A stretch of DNA of 64,000 bases from an uncultured Collinsella sp. (GCA_900541715.1 UQLI01000003.1:18856-82855); one strand, 5' to 3'; counted from the stretch's first letter, positions 1 to 8,261 are shown. Notes: a model not told the origin generated them from the letters alone. Program-made: numbers and translations.

Positions 1-96
1 GGCGAGCTCCTCACCGGTCAGGGCGGGGGAGAGGCCGTTGCCGTCCTCGGTCGATGCGATGGTGCCGCCCGTGGCGATGAGAAGTATGCGCTTCAT
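1..96 (-). CDS. ansA: L-asparaginase, N-terminal part (runs off window)
   Basis: The first 32 codons on the minus strand read MKRILLIATGGTIAST and onward without a stop to the window edge. ILLIATGGTIAS is the N-terminal signature of type I/II asparaginases; its Thr is the first catalytic nucleophile. The enzyme hydrolyses L-asparagine to aspartate and ammonia. The ATG at 94-96 starts the family motif three residues in, so there is no room for a signal peptide and a cytoplasmic form is likely. It is divergent from guaA. Only the start is visible, so length and active-site completeness cannot be judged. Confidence 0.85.
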   Translation of the reverse strand, partial: MKRILLIATGGTIASTEDGNGLSPALTGEELA

Positions 97-173
97 GCTG
101 GTATTCCTATCGTATTTGCCGCCGCAGGGGCGGAGTCGTTCGGCAGTATTGTGGCACAGGGCGACGAATGTTC

Positions 174-200
174 AAACGTATTACATCATCTGTAACGTTT
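174..200. promoter_or_regulatory. imperfect palindrome in the asparaginase-guaA divergent intergenic region
   Basis: AAACGTATTAC at 174-184 and GTAACGTTT at 192-200 form an interrupted inverted repeat. It lies between the divergent asparaginase gene and guaA, where an operator would be expected. I see no purine riboswitch core and no clear -35/-10 pair for guaA, although a TACACT at about 290 could be a -10. The role is inferred only from position. Confidence 0.3.
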
Positions 201-362
201 GGTAACACTTCAATTGTCGTCAAATAGGGCCAGGTCGTGCGTTTGCCGTGCGCTGATGGCTGCGAGGGACGAGAAACCCCATATAACGTGTACACTATGA
301 ACGCTATTTTCGTTCATTCACGCGGGCGGGCACCGGCTCCCCGCCAACAAGAGGGGGATACC

Positions 363-1961
363 ATGGATCAAAATGCTTCCGCAAAGGTCCTCGTACTCGA
401 CTTTGGTGCGCAGTACGGTCAGCTCATTGCCCGTCGCGTCCGCGACCTCAACGTGTATTCCGAGATTGTCCCCTGCGACATCTCGGCCGACGAGATTCGC
501 GAGATGAACGCCTCTGCGCTCATCCTTTCTGGCGGCCCGGCCTCCGTGTACGCCGAGGACGCTCCGTCCATCGACCCCGCCATCTTTGACCTGGGCCTTC
601 CCGTCCTGGGCTTCTGCTACGGCCATCAGATCACGGCCGTGACGCTCGGCGGCAAGGTCGGCCACTCCGAGGTTGGCGAGTACGGCCGCGCCACCATCAC
701 GCGCACGGCCGGCGCCAAGCTCTTTAACTCCACGCCCATGGAGCAGACCGTGTGGATGAGCCACCGCGACGCCGTGTCCGAGGTGCCCGAGGGCTTTACC
801 GTTACCGCCAGCACTGACGTGTGCCCGGTCGCTGCGATGGAGTGCCCCGAGCGCAAGATCTTCACCACGCAGTTCCACCCCGAGGTCAAGCACTCCGAGT
901 ACGGTCAGCAGCTGCTGAGCAACTTCCTGTTTGAGATCTGCGGCCTGGAGCCCAACTGGAGCATGGACAACCTGGTCGAGACCATGACGGCCGAGTTCCG
1001 CGAGAAGGTCGGTGACGACCGCGTGATTCTGGCTCTGTCCGGTGGCGTCGACTCCTCCGTCGTAGCTGCGCTGGGCGCTCGCGCCGTGGGCAAGCAGATG
1101 ACCTGCGTGTTTATCAACCACGGCCTGCTGCGCAAGGGCGAGCCCGAGCAGGTGGAGGAGGTCTTCACCAAGCAGTTCGACGTCGACTTCATCCACGTTC
1201 ACGCCGAGGACCGCTATGCCGAGCTTCTGGCCGGCGTGACCGAGCCCGAGGAGAAGCGCCGCATCATCGGTACGCAGTTCTGGAAAGAGTTCTTCGCCGT
1301 GGCGCAGCAGCTCGAGACCGATGGCAAGCCGGTCAAGTACCTGGCTCAGGGCACTATCTACCCCGACATCATCGAGTCCGGCGCTCGCAAGACGGGCGGC
1401 AAGACGGCCACCATCAAGAGCCATCACAACCTGATCCCGTTCCCCGATGGCGTGCACTTCGACCTCATCGAGCCGCTCGATCACTTCTTTAAGGACGAGG
1501 TCCGCGCGCTTGGTCTGGCGCTGGGCCTGCCGGCTCACATCGTGTTCCGTCAGCCCTTCCCGGGCCCGGGTCTGGCCATCCGCATCATCGGTGCGGTCGA
1601 CAAGGAGAAGCTCGAGATTCTCAAGAACGCCGACGCCATCGTGCGCGAGGAGCTCGACGCCTACAACCAGCGTCTGTTTGAGCAGACCGGCGAGCGCAAC
1701 TCCGAGCATAGCTGCTGGCAGTATTTCGCGGTTCTGCCCGACATTAAGTCCGTGGGCGTCATGGGCGACGAGCGTACCTACCAGCGCCCGATCATCCTGC
1801 GTGCCGTCGAGTCCAGCGATGCCATGACCGCCGACTGGGCCAAGCTGCCCTACGACGTGCTGGCCCGCATTTCCGGCCGTATCGTGGCCGAGGTCCCCGG
1901 CGCCAACCGCGTGTGCTACGACATCACGTCCAAGCCGCCCGCGACCATCGAGTGGGAGTAG
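363..1961 (+). CDS. guaA: GMP synthase (glutamine-hydrolysing)
   Basis: This 532-residue protein converts XMP to GMP with ATP and glutamine, the last step of guanylate synthesis. The N-terminal class I glutamine amidotransferase domain starts VLVLDFGAQYGQL and has the nucleophile in GFCYGHQ (Cys about 85) and the partner His in FHPEV. The ATP-pyrophosphatase domain has the P-loop LALSGGVDSSV (about residues 222-232). The C-terminal dimerisation domain ends PATIEWE. I chose the ATG at 363 because GAGGGGG lies about 9 bases upstream; the frame extends further upstream, but that part is not GuaA-like. Length is normal for the family. The last 15 bases, including the stop, are the repeated tag of the accessory region downstream. 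Confidence 0.97.
   Translation: MDQNASAKVLVLDFGAQYGQLIARRVRDLNVYSEIVPCDISADEIREMNASALILSGGPASVYAEDAPSIDPAIFDLGLPVLGFCYGHQITAVTLGGKVGHSEVGEYGRATITRTAGAKLFNSTPMEQTVWMSHRDAVSEVPEGFTVTASTDVCPVAAMECPERKIFTTQFHPEVKHSEYGQQLLSNFLFEICGLEPNWSMDNLVETMTAEFREKVGDDRVILALSGGVDSSVVAALGARAVGKQMTCVFINHGLLRKGEPEQVEEVFTKQFDVDFIHVHAEDRYAELLAGVTEPEEKRRIIGTQFWKEFFAVAQQLETDGKPVKYLAQGTIYPDIIESGARKTGGKTATIKSHHNLIPFPDGVHFDLIEPLDHFFKDEVRALGLALGLPAHIVFRQPFPGPGLAIRIIGAVDKEKLEILKNADAIVREELDAYNQRLFEQTGERNSEHSCWQYFAVLPDIKSVGVMGDERTYQRPIILRAVESSDAMTADWAKLPYDVLARISGRIVAEVPGANRVCYDITSKPPATIEWE
1947..1961 (+). repeat. guaA 3'-end tag, copy 1 (probable attachment site)
   Basis: ATCGAGTGGGAGTAG is the end of guaA (codons I-E-W-E-stop). 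The same 15-mer with 1-2 changes recurs at 8262-8276, 10710-10724, 14089-14103 and 18842-18856, always in the same orientation and always at a change of gene content. The 3' end of guaA is a known target of integrases carried by genomic islands, and such insertion leaves direct repeats of the gene end. Use as an attachment site is inferred. Confidence 0.65.
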
Positions 1962-1988
1962 AACAGACGTTCGATTCTATGCTATAGT
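1960..1988 (+). promoter_or_regulatory. LexA/SOS-type box with adjacent -10 element
   Basis: AGAACAGACGTTCG (1960-1973) fits the Gram-positive LexA box, two GAAC/GTTC arms around four bases. It overlaps the guaA stop. TATAGT at 1983-1988 is placed as a -10, so the box would cover the -35 region. A sister copy with the same spacing lies at 8275-8303 beside the second guaA-like tag. No intact gene follows the first copy; the next frame is a truncated remnant. Confidence 0.5.
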
Positions 1989-1994
1989 GTTTGC

Positions 1995-2030
1995 CAATGG
2001 GCGCGGCATCTTCCGAATCCGCGCCCATTG
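1995..2030 (+). terminator. 12-bp perfect hairpin downstream of guaA
   Basis: CAATGGGCGCGG (1995-2006) pairs perfectly with CCGCGCCCATTG (2019-2030) around a 12-base loop. It is the first strong hairpin after guaA and could end its transcript, but no U tract follows: the right arm runs straight into the GyrI-like remnant. The missing tail may mark a deletion breakpoint. Confidence 0.45.
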
Positions 2031-2216
2031 CTATACGGGCCTTACGATGACGAGCTGACGATCATAGGCGCCATGCGTGCATTTGCGGCGGAACGGGGAT
2101 ATGCGCCCGACTTCTCCGAATCCCGCCTCTGTCACGAGATTTACCTCTCCGACCCGCGCAAGTACGCGCCGGAGAAGCTCAAGACCGTGATTCGCCATCC
2201 CATCAAGCCGATTTAG
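2028..2216 (+). pseudogene. C-terminal remnant of a GyrI-like ligand-binding domain protein
   Basis: The 62-codon frame reads LYGPYDDELTII, then HEIYLSDPRKYAPEKLKTV and stops. This matches the conserved end of GyrI-like small-molecule-binding proteins, which are normally about 150-210 residues long or fused to an HTH domain. The N-terminal two thirds are absent. The frame has only a TTG that overlaps the hairpin arm upstream and no ribosome site. It is best read as a leftover gene end at the junction between guaA and the first cassette. Confidence 0.7.
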
Positions 2217-2364
2217 CGAAACGAGCGCCGCCGTGCGGTCCGGCTTTTGGGATTTATCAATTGGTAGTCCGCGTCGATCGAGCAAGCTGCCCTGCCTCCC
2301 GGCAGGTGCGTAATCCCCTTGGTCGATCCGTCTCGAGGTGCGCTCTTTGCTCATCTTGTGGCGT

Positions 2365-2411
2365 GGAGTTACGATACTCCTAAAAGTGTAACCAGATTCG
2401 AGTTTTAGGAG
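2365..2411 (+). promoter_or_regulatory. mutually exclusive hairpins that can hide the ribosome site of the AAA ATPase gene
   Basis: CTCCTAAAA (2377-2385) pairs with TTTTAGGAG (2403-2411), and the right arm holds the AGGAG ribosome site of the gene starting at 2418. GGAGT (2365-2369) can instead pair with ACTCC (2376-2380), freeing the ribosome site. Two competing helices over a ribosome site suggest translational control. The pairing is seen in the sequence; the switching is inferred. Confidence 0.45.
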
Positions 2412-2417
2412 CAGCTT

Positions 2418-3683
2418 TTGAAGGGTGGCAGACTCAGGAACCGCGATAGATACCTCGAGGAGGCGATGCTCTTCCGTGACACCGACCTCATCAAGGTGAT
2501 CACGGGCGTGCGCAGGTGCGGCAAGTCGAGCCTTCTCGATCTAATTAGGATGGCCGTCGAGTCTGAAGGAGTCGCTGGCCGCGGCTTTGTGAGCGTCAAC
2601 CTGGAAAGCAAGGGTACGGGCATCAAGACGGAGGACCAGCTTTATGATTACGTTCGCGGGCGCCTGTCGGACAAGGGTCGCACCTACGTTTTCATAGACG
2701 AGCCCCAGAGAATCGATGGCTGGCAGGATGCGGTCAACGCAATGAGGATCGACTTCGATTGCGACATCTACCTCACGGGCTCGAATGCGTATCTTCTCTC
2801 GAGCGAGCTGGCCACCTATCTCTCCGGGCGCTACGTAGAGGTAAAGATGCTGCCCCTGTCCTTCTCCGAGTTCGCCGACTTCTGCGGAATCGAGTTCGTA
2901 TCGGGAACTTCGGTGGCTCTCACTCCCGAGGGGGATCCCGTTCTCTTCGACGACATGCTTACTCGTTACCTTGAGTACGGGGGCATGCCAGCCATCGCAT
3001 CCCTCTCGACGACCCAGGCGCAGCACTCGGCGTACATGTCCGGCGTCTACGAAGCCATCGCCGTGCGTGATATTGTCAACCGTGAGCGCGGGAAGGGCAA
3101 AAGTGCGGTGACTGACCCTTCCCTGCTGCGCCATGTGGCCGAATTCCTGGCGGACAACATCGGCAACGAGTGCTCGTCGAGTCGAATCGCCGGCGCGTTA
3201 ACTTCTGCGGGGCCGAAGACCACGAACAAGACCGTTTCCTCGTATGTGGGTGCGCTTGAGGAGGCCTTCCTGTTCTATCGTGCCACGCGTTACGATTTGC
3301 ACGGCAAGGCGCTCCTCAAGACGAACCCAAAGGAGTACATCGTCGACACCGGCTTCAGGACCTGGATGGCCGGCTATAGGGTCACGGATACTGGCCGTCT
3401 GTTCGAGAACGCCGTGTATCTCCAGCTGCTCTACGAAGGATGGAGCGTGCATGTGGGCAAGCTCTATGGCAAGGAAGTCGACTTCGTTGCGACGAAGGAC
3501 GGGCGCGTGCTCTACGTGCAGGCGACTGACGAGATGTTCGCAAGCGAGACCAGGGAGCGAGAGATCGCCCCTCTGAAGTCGATACGAGACAACCACGAGA
3601 AGATCGTGGTCGTGAGGCAGGGTTCCTACGACACGGATATCGACGGCATCCGCATCGTGAGCGCGAGGGACTTTTTCCTCTAG
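2418..3683 (+). CDS. AAA family ATPase with C-terminal DUF4143 (AAA_14 type)
   Basis: This 421-residue protein has a Walker A GVRRCGKSS (about residues 30-38), a Walker B YVFIDEPQ (about 91-98) and an arginine-rich AAA_14 core. A C-terminal DUF4143 half follows, whose tail (GRLFEN, GKEVDFVATKDGRVLYVQ) has a PD-(D/E)XK nuclease-like pattern. Members are common in gut bacteria, often horizontally spread; their function is unproven, with suggested roles in DNA handling or defence. I use the TTG at 2418, seven bases after AGGAG; the AAA core begins about 25 residues later. The hairpins just upstream may regulate translation. Remnants of two related genes lie at 18137 and 20505, so this family has entered the region more than once. 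Confidence 0.88.
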   Translation: MKGGRLRNRDRYLEEAMLFRDTDLIKVITGVRRCGKSSLLDLIRMAVESEGVAGRGFVSVNLESKGTGIKTEDQLYDYVRGRLSDKGRTYVFIDEPQRIDGWQDAVNAMRIDFDCDIYLTGSNAYLLSSELATYLSGRYVEVKMLPLSFSEFADFCGIEFVSGTSVALTPEGDPVLFDDMLTRYLEYGGMPAIASLSTTQAQHSAYMSGVYEAIAVRDIVNRERGKGKSAVTDPSLLRHVAEFLADNIGNECSSSRIAGALTSAGPKTTNKTVSSYVGALEEAFLFYRATRYDLHGKALLKTNPKEYIVDTGFRTWMAGYRVTDTGRLFENAVYLQLLYEGWSVHVGKLYGKEVDFVATKDGRVLYVQATDEMFASETREREIAPLKSIRDNHEKIVVVRQGSYDTDIDGIRIVSARDFFL

Positions 3684-3772
3684 GGCCATGCGATTCATCG
3701 CGAGGCAGTTAGGTCAAGTGAGAAACATGCCTGACATCGGTTTGCTGACGATCTAAAACAGTAAGGAGAAGC

Positions 3773-5290
3773 TTGGACAATCGCAAAATCGAGCAGAACG
3801 CGGTCAATGCTGTCAAGCAGGCTTTCGGCGATGTCGCTTGCGTCTATGCGTATATAGATGAGAACGACAAGACCGAATGCACCGACGGGCACCTGCAAGT
3901 CTACTCGTCTTCTTCCTTCACGATTGAGACCGTTGAAGGCCAGTTGCCGCTTCAGGTCAAGGGGACCACTTCGAAAAGAAAATCGGACCGACCTAAGCGG
4001 CAAGTTCGAGTTTCAGACCTCAGGCACTATCTCAACATTGCTGGAGGCTGCATCTATTTTTACGTCTACTGTGGGAGCGAGGCTCGTTCAGCGGAGGTTT
4101 TCTACAGACTTTTGCTTCCCTATGACCTAAAGAAGATTCTGGCCGATATTCCGGAGCAACAAGAGCGCATCTCTTTGCGTTTCGACCGGCTTCCATCAGA
4201 CGCGGCGGAATTGACGCGGCTTGTCAGAAGGGCGGTCAAGGACAGAGCAAAGCAGCGAGCAGTCGCTGGCATCGCCCCCAAGACAATCGAGGAATTTAAG
4301 GACGCCGGCCTTTGCTTTGATGAGTGCGAGTTTGGAATCGAGCTGCTCGAGGGCGAGTCGCCCGCAAGCTTGGCTCCATACAGGAACGGGCTGTATATCT
4401 ACGGGAAGAGCCCCTGGGGAGAGCTGTATCCCTTGAATAAGCTTGAAAACATAGTTGGCGTCGCGATTGGGTCTCGGCATGACGTCAGCTCTGGTGATGT
4501 TTCCCTAAATGCGGTGGTCATGGCCGGAGAAAATGAGAATGGCGAGCACGTTTTCTTCAGGGGTTTCGACATATGCCTCTCCACCAACACAATCACCCTC
4601 AGCGAGACCGGAACTCTTGTCGAGCGCATGGAAGAGTTGGCCCTCATGCGCGCATTGATGCAAACCGGTACGCTTTCCATAGACGGAAGCGGCTTTGCTC
4701 GCGGGTGCAAGTTGAGCGGAGGCGACCTCGACGCCCTTGAGAGTCGATTGCAGTCGCTGGAGATTATCAAGCGGGTTGTCGACGCTCTTCATTACAAGCC
4801 AGAGCTCGACATCAGTGCGTTGACCACTCAGGATTTAAGAAACATCGAGACAATTTACAAGGGATTGGTTGAGAACGCACCCCTCCACTACAAGGATCGG
4901 CAAAACGGATTCGGATATATCAATCTGGGGAACCATCCGATTAAGCTCGTGTTTTACCAAGTATCTGAAGATATGTACCGAATGGTCGATGGGCTTCGAC
5001 TGGATGACCTGACGGTCTCGGTGTTCTTCCGGGGCGAGGGGGATGCCCCCGTAGTCGTCGCGCCTCTGTTCGTCCAAACGATGCAGGACTATATGAGGCT
5101 TGCCAATATCGATGCCGAGGTGTTTGCCGCTACGTTGAAGCAGTATCCAGTCACCGAAGTTAGCTCTGCCTACGTCAACGACAAGATGCTTGAAATGCTA
5201 TCAGCCTACGATCAAGATGCGTGCTGTAAGGAAGAGTTGCTGAAATGCTGCGAGATGACCGTAGACGCCCTGGAAGCTTTTGCGGATTGA
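3773..5290 (+). CDS. DUF4365-like (PD-(D/E)XK-type) N-terminal domain protein
   Basis: This protein has 505 residues. The first about 110 resemble DUF4365: CTDGHLQVYSS, then LPLQVKGTTSK (a Q-x-K motif near residue 61), then SDLRHYL and GGCIYFYVY. These are hallmarks of restriction-like nuclease folds. The remaining about 390 residues match nothing I recognise; they are mixed alpha/beta without membrane segments. It starts with TTG four bases after AAGGAGAAGC; no upstream Met fits. It lies 90 bp after the AAA ATPase gene on the same strand and is followed by a small in-frame continuation and a HEPN-motif gene, an arrangement typical of defence islands. A defence role is inferred; no substrate can be named. 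Confidence 0.7.
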   Translation: MDNRKIEQNAVNAVKQAFGDVACVYAYIDENDKTECTDGHLQVYSSSSFTIETVEGQLPLQVKGTTSKRKSDRPKRQVRVSDLRHYLNIAGGCIYFYVYCGSEARSAEVFYRLLLPYDLKKILADIPEQQERISLRFDRLPSDAAELTRLVRRAVKDRAKQRAVAGIAPKTIEEFKDAGLCFDECEFGIELLEGESPASLAPYRNGLYIYGKSPWGELYPLNKLENIVGVAIGSRHDVSSGDVSLNAVVMAGENENGEHVFFRGFDICLSTNTITLSETGTLVERMEELALMRALMQTGTLSIDGSGFARGCKLSGGDLDALESRLQSLEIIKRVVDALHYKPELDISALTTQDLRNIETIYKGLVENAPLHYKDRQNGFGYINLGNHPIKLVFYQVSEDMYRMVDGLRLDDLTVSVFFRGEGDAPVVVAPLFVQTMQDYMRLANIDAEVFAATLKQYPVTEVSSAYVNDKMLEMLSAYDQDACCKEELLKCCEMTVDALEAFAD

Positions 5291-5365
5291 GAGGCAACCC
5301 TGATAAATCGATATCAAATTGCCGCTCGAAAGCGAGATCTTACTAGCGAGGAGAAATCTGAGTTA

Positions 5366-5521
5366 ATGGCAATCCAGCTGAATTCAGATAGTGCGCTGTC
5401 GAAAGCATGCGCAGCAGCCTTGCGCGGAGACTCGGACATGGCCTCTGCGCTCAGAGCGTCACTTGACGAAGAGGCACGAACGACGCTCGGCTCATGGCCG
5501 ATCGGCCGTTTCTTCGCATAA
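5366..5521 (+). CDS. small protein in frame with, and just after, the DUF4365-like gene
   Basis: The 51-codon frame starts ATG at 5366 (MAIQLNSDSALSKACA) and ends GSWPIGRFFA. GAGGAG lies about 12 bases upstream, a longish gap. The frame is open back to the TGA of the upstream gene (5288-5290), and 25 sense codons separate that TGA from this ATG. So it is either a separate coupled small protein or the true C terminus of the upstream protein cut off by a stop. I do not recognise the family. Position inside a three-gene plus-strand cluster argues that it is expressed. Confidence 0.4.
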   Translation: MAIQLNSDSALSKACAAALRGDSDMASALRASLDEEARTTLGSWPIGRFFA

Positions 5522-5549
5522 GACCGCATAGACTTTTTGAGGCATCAAA

Positions 5550-6134
5550 ATGAAGCTACTCGTCGAATCGATTAGAAATGCGGTTGAGAAAGACTGCCTT
5601 ATCCCAGCCCTTATGTCTTCCCTTACCATTCCCGACGCCATGGGGCAGCTTCTTTATCCCAATCTCGTCCTTCATAACGGGAAGAGAGCGGCGGGGCGGC
5701 AGTATGTGAAGTGGTTTGATGACTGGGCGGCAAACGACTTCCTGTTTTCGGGAGACCCCTCGAACGAAGGTGAAACGATTCCAGGTCAAATCTTTAATGG
5801 GAAGATGTGCTGGAAGCTCCGGTGCTCCCTGTTGCATTCAGGCGACTACGATGTGTCGGTCGATGCTCCCGAGAAAGACGAGAGCTTCGACTACGACTAC
5901 AAGTTCGAGCTTGTCCTCCACGGGTGCAACGCCCTCTGCTCTTCCTGGCCGTCGCCCAAGAGCGGGATGCGTGCGACTAAGAGCGTGACGTTCCGCGTTG
6001 ATGCGGCGTCGCTCGCGAGCTCGCTGTGCAACGCCGCGGAGGCCTGTCTTAAAGAAACGGGCGAAACGGTCAGTTACCCCAATCTGGAGTTATTCGACGT
6101 GGCTGCATGGGCGGATAGATTCAATACTTGCTGA
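5550..6134 (+). CDS. uncharacterised protein with a HEPN-type RxxxxH motif
   Basis: This 194-residue protein has no signal peptide or membrane segment. Residues about 88-100 read CWKLRCSLLHSGDY, which contains R-x4-H in the context typical of HEPN ribonuclease or sensor domains (compare LRN-x-L-x-H in Abi and RloC families). The rest is not recognised. Start is ATG 5550 with GAGGC about 7 bases before. It ends the plus-strand cluster (ATPase, DUF4365-like, small frame, this gene). With the DUF3800 gene converging on it, the context suggests an anti-phage or stress function. The HEPN call rests on one motif. Confidence 0.55.
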   Translation: MKLLVESIRNAVEKDCLIPALMSSLTIPDAMGQLLYPNLVLHNGKRAAGRQYVKWFDDWAANDFLFSGDPSNEGETIPGQIFNGKMCWKLRCSLLHSGDYDVSVDAPEKDESFDYDYKFELVLHGCNALCSSWPSPKSGMRATKSVTFRVDAASLASSLCNAAEACLKETGETVSYPNLELFDVAAWADRFNTC

Positions 6135-6376
6135 GCCATCTCGTCAAACTCCTTGTGTGCTAAACGTTGGTGTTGGCGCCCCGGAAAAGGGGTGTGGCCA
6201 GCGCCTAGAATCTTCAGCTACCACGCTGAGACGATAGGAGATGACCACATGGACACTATGGCGCACGAGGCGCCCGCGACGCCGTTGCTTGCGTTTCGCT
6301 ATCGCTGCTCGAAGCGTGTCGCTTGGGGCCCTGGCCGGAGGAGAGACGACCGCTCCCTGCGAGACTGCGGAACCAC

Positions 6377-7051
6377 CTATATCCGCTTGCTGCGGGCTTG
6401 CTTGAACCAGTTCCTCTTGAAAGAACCTATACCTCCGAAGAACTTGTTGTACGTCTCACCGTTCTCCTTGGCCTCGTACTTGACCAAGGCAAGTTCGATG
6501 GTGCAGAGGTAATCCGCCACTTGCTCGAGGCGGTAATCGGTCATCGAGGTCTTGCGGCGTCGGACGACCCCTTTTGAGAGGACCTTGCCCACCGAGCGGT
6601 CAAGCGCCTGTATGACAATGTCCTGACCGTTGTCGTAGTAAACCTTCACATCGTCGAAGGATTGAAAGAAGCCCAGGTGTTCAATCATGGCAGAGGAGAT
6701 ATCGCGCCCCATACGTTCCATTAGCCTTGCCGGGTCTTCGAACTGGCTGCGGTGGTAGACGAACGTGATATAGGAAATGGGAAGTTTGCGGACGAACGAG
6801 GAGAAACGGGCGAGCATAACCTTGCGCTGCTCGATGTCAAGAAACTCATAGTCCTTGTGCCCGTTCACGAGAGGCTCGGAGTGAAACGGAATGTTAGGGA
6901 GATCGGCCCTGACAAGCTTGGCCTCATAGCCCGTGACCGCCTCAGCGATGCTGCCTTCCTGGTCGTGAAAGACGAGTACGAGCGGGTAGTAGCGAGCTTT
7001 GCCGCCGCGGTCGCCGCTCTCGTCGACGAAGATGCTGAGCTCCTTGGCCAA
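6377..7051 (-). CDS. DUF3800 domain-containing protein
   Basis: This 224-residue protein begins MAKELSIFVDESGD. The FVDESG motif near the N terminus, followed by a Gly-rich break, is the DUF3800 signature; the fold is RNase H-like and the Asp and Glu are probable metal ligands. Further acidic positions include YYDNGQD and the DYRLEQVADY stretch, as expected for the C-terminal active-site half. It starts at TTG 7051 after TTAGGAG (7-base gap). A strong hairpin with a U tract lies 23-51 bases upstream on the same strand, so transcripts may be attenuated. DUF3800 genes are frequent in defence and mobile islands; the biochemical role is unproven. Confidence 0.85.
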   Translation of the reverse strand: MAKELSIFVDESGDRGGKARYYPLVLVFHDQEGSIAEAVTGYEAKLVRADLPNIPFHSEPLVNGHKDYEFLDIEQRKVMLARFSSFVRKLPISYITFVYHRSQFEDPARLMERMGRDISSAMIEHLGFFQSFDDVKVYYDNGQDIVIQALDRSVGKVLSKGVVRRRKTSMTDYRLEQVADYLCTIELALVKYEAKENGETYNKFFGGIGSFKRNWFKQARSKRI

Positions 7052-7073
7052 TGGGGACTCCTAATGGAATGGA

Positions 7074-7102
7074 TAAAAAAATAGCCGGGGGACTCCCCCG
7101 GC
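7074..7102 (-). terminator. intrinsic terminator in the leader of the DUF3800 gene
   Basis: GCCGGGGG (7084-7091) pairs with CCCCCGGC (7095-7102), followed on the minus strand by TATTTTTTT. It sits upstream of the DUF3800 start and downstream of the excisionase-like gene. It may simply end the upstream transcript, or attenuate one running into the DUF3800 gene. The 309 bases between it and the excisionase-like stop hold no gene I can support. Confidence 0.7.
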
Positions 7103-7411
7103 ACTTGGAGGTAGCTTAATGAGCCACCAACAACCTTATAGCGTGTGCTGGCGGTGAGTGCAAGAGGGGAACGGGATGAAACCGCTGTTGATAGTGCCCC
7201 TGAAATAGATTCGCAGCTTCTTCAAGATTACGGAACACGAGAATTTATCGTCGGAGCTGGTTTGCGATAACAACCCGAAGCTTGCCTTTGTCTGTATGAA
7301 CCTGATTCAGAGGCGCAGTGACACCATCCACGAGGGCGTGCCTGAGCTCCTTTCGTCTCGAGGCTCCCTCGCGTGCCCGGCCGCGGGCGGCTCCTGGGGC
7401 GGTCGCCGCCG

Positions 7412-7630
7412 TCATTTTCTCCCGCTCCTCGACTCGATGTAGGCGTCCACTGACGCCCTCGACACCAGGAGCTTCCTTCCGAGCCTGTACGAGTCGATCT
7501 CTCCCGACCAGATGAGGTCGTATGCCTTGTTTCGGCTTGCCCTCATGTACTCCTGCATCTCGATTACCGTCATCCATTCGTCGCGATTTTGGTTGCCCTC
7601 GGGTGCGGCGCATTCGGCTGTGCGTGCCAT
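7412..7630 (-). CDS. excisionase-family small HTH protein
   Basis: This 72-residue protein has a MerR/excisionase-type HTH: WMTVIEMQEYMRASRNKAY, then LIWSGEIDSYRLGRKLLVS and VDAYIESR. This is the layout of Xis-like proteins, which bend DNA and bias integrases toward excision; similar proteins also act as simple repressors. I start at the ATG at 7630, four bases after GGAGG, rather than at an earlier in-frame Met. No integrase gene is next to it, so it may be a leftover of the element that built the island or a regulator of the DUF3800 gene downstream. Confidence 0.75.
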   Translation of the reverse strand: MARTAECAAPEGNQNRDEWMTVIEMQEYMRASRNKAYDLIWSGEIDSYRLGRKLLVSRASVDAYIESRSGRK

Positions 7631-7830
7631 GGTTCCTCCAATCTTCCCGTGCGGCACCGCGCGAGCACGCCGCACGGCACCGTGTCCCTTTTCGTCTGCG
7701 CGACGATTGAACCGCCCGATGGCGATTGGTGAGCACGGCGGGAGCGGAGACGGGTCGAGGTGGGTCGAGCTGGTCGTGCCTTCACGAAACGGCCATGAGC
7801 CGCGTGCCTTAGCTGGCAGCTAAGTTCCCG

Positions 7831-7858
7831 AAAAGTAAAAGGCGCCCATGCGGGCGCC
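7831..7858 (-). terminator. hairpin plus U tract upstream of the excisionase-like gene
   Basis: GGCGCCC (7841-7847) and GGGCGCC (7852-7858) form a stem followed on the minus strand by TTTTACTTTT. A degraded relative (AATAAAAGGCGCCCACGAGG) lies at about 9027-9045. The rest of 7859-8261, about 400 bases, holds nothing I can assign. Confidence 0.55.
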
Positions 7859-8261
7859 TGCCTAGTAGCTGGAGTTGTTCGGTTGTGGTCGGAATGCTCG
7901 TCTTCCGCGGTGCTGTCGTCCGGGGTCCGGCATCTGTCGTTCGCCTCTTCTGTCGTGTTTGGTGTTGCGTGTTCTGCGAGCGACCTTGCGCGGGCCTGCC
8001 GGCCCGTTGCCCCAGGTGCACCCGGATAAATGGTACCCATCCGTTGGAACATGGACATCGCGGGAGGGCTGTTTGGGCAAGCTAGGATGGATGAGCGGCG
8101 GGGTTCTAAATGCAATAATTCGAGCTAAAGGGCCTTGTACTCTCTTTTGTAAAACGCGAGGGTGCAATAAACTCGACGATCCCCCTGAACCTTTTCTGAA
8201 CGAATCAGCTCTTAGGCGGTATGACGCGACACGCATCGGTAGTGCTCGGACTGGGTTAGTC

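Noticed and set aside
97..362. Guanine riboswitch before guaA
   Set aside because: I see no TATA...GG / CC kissing-loop layout or purine-aptamer core in the leader.
6135..6376. Gene between the HEPN-motif and DUF3800 genes
   Set aside because: Frames there are antisense to the DUF3800 end or have no ribosome site; nothing is recognisable.
7209..7439. Open frame after TAG 7206 (ITEHENLSS, then VCMNLIQRRSDT)
   Set aside because: No start codon with ribosome site, no recognised family, and it overlaps the excisionase-like gene on the other strand. It may be a relic, but I cannot support it as a gene.
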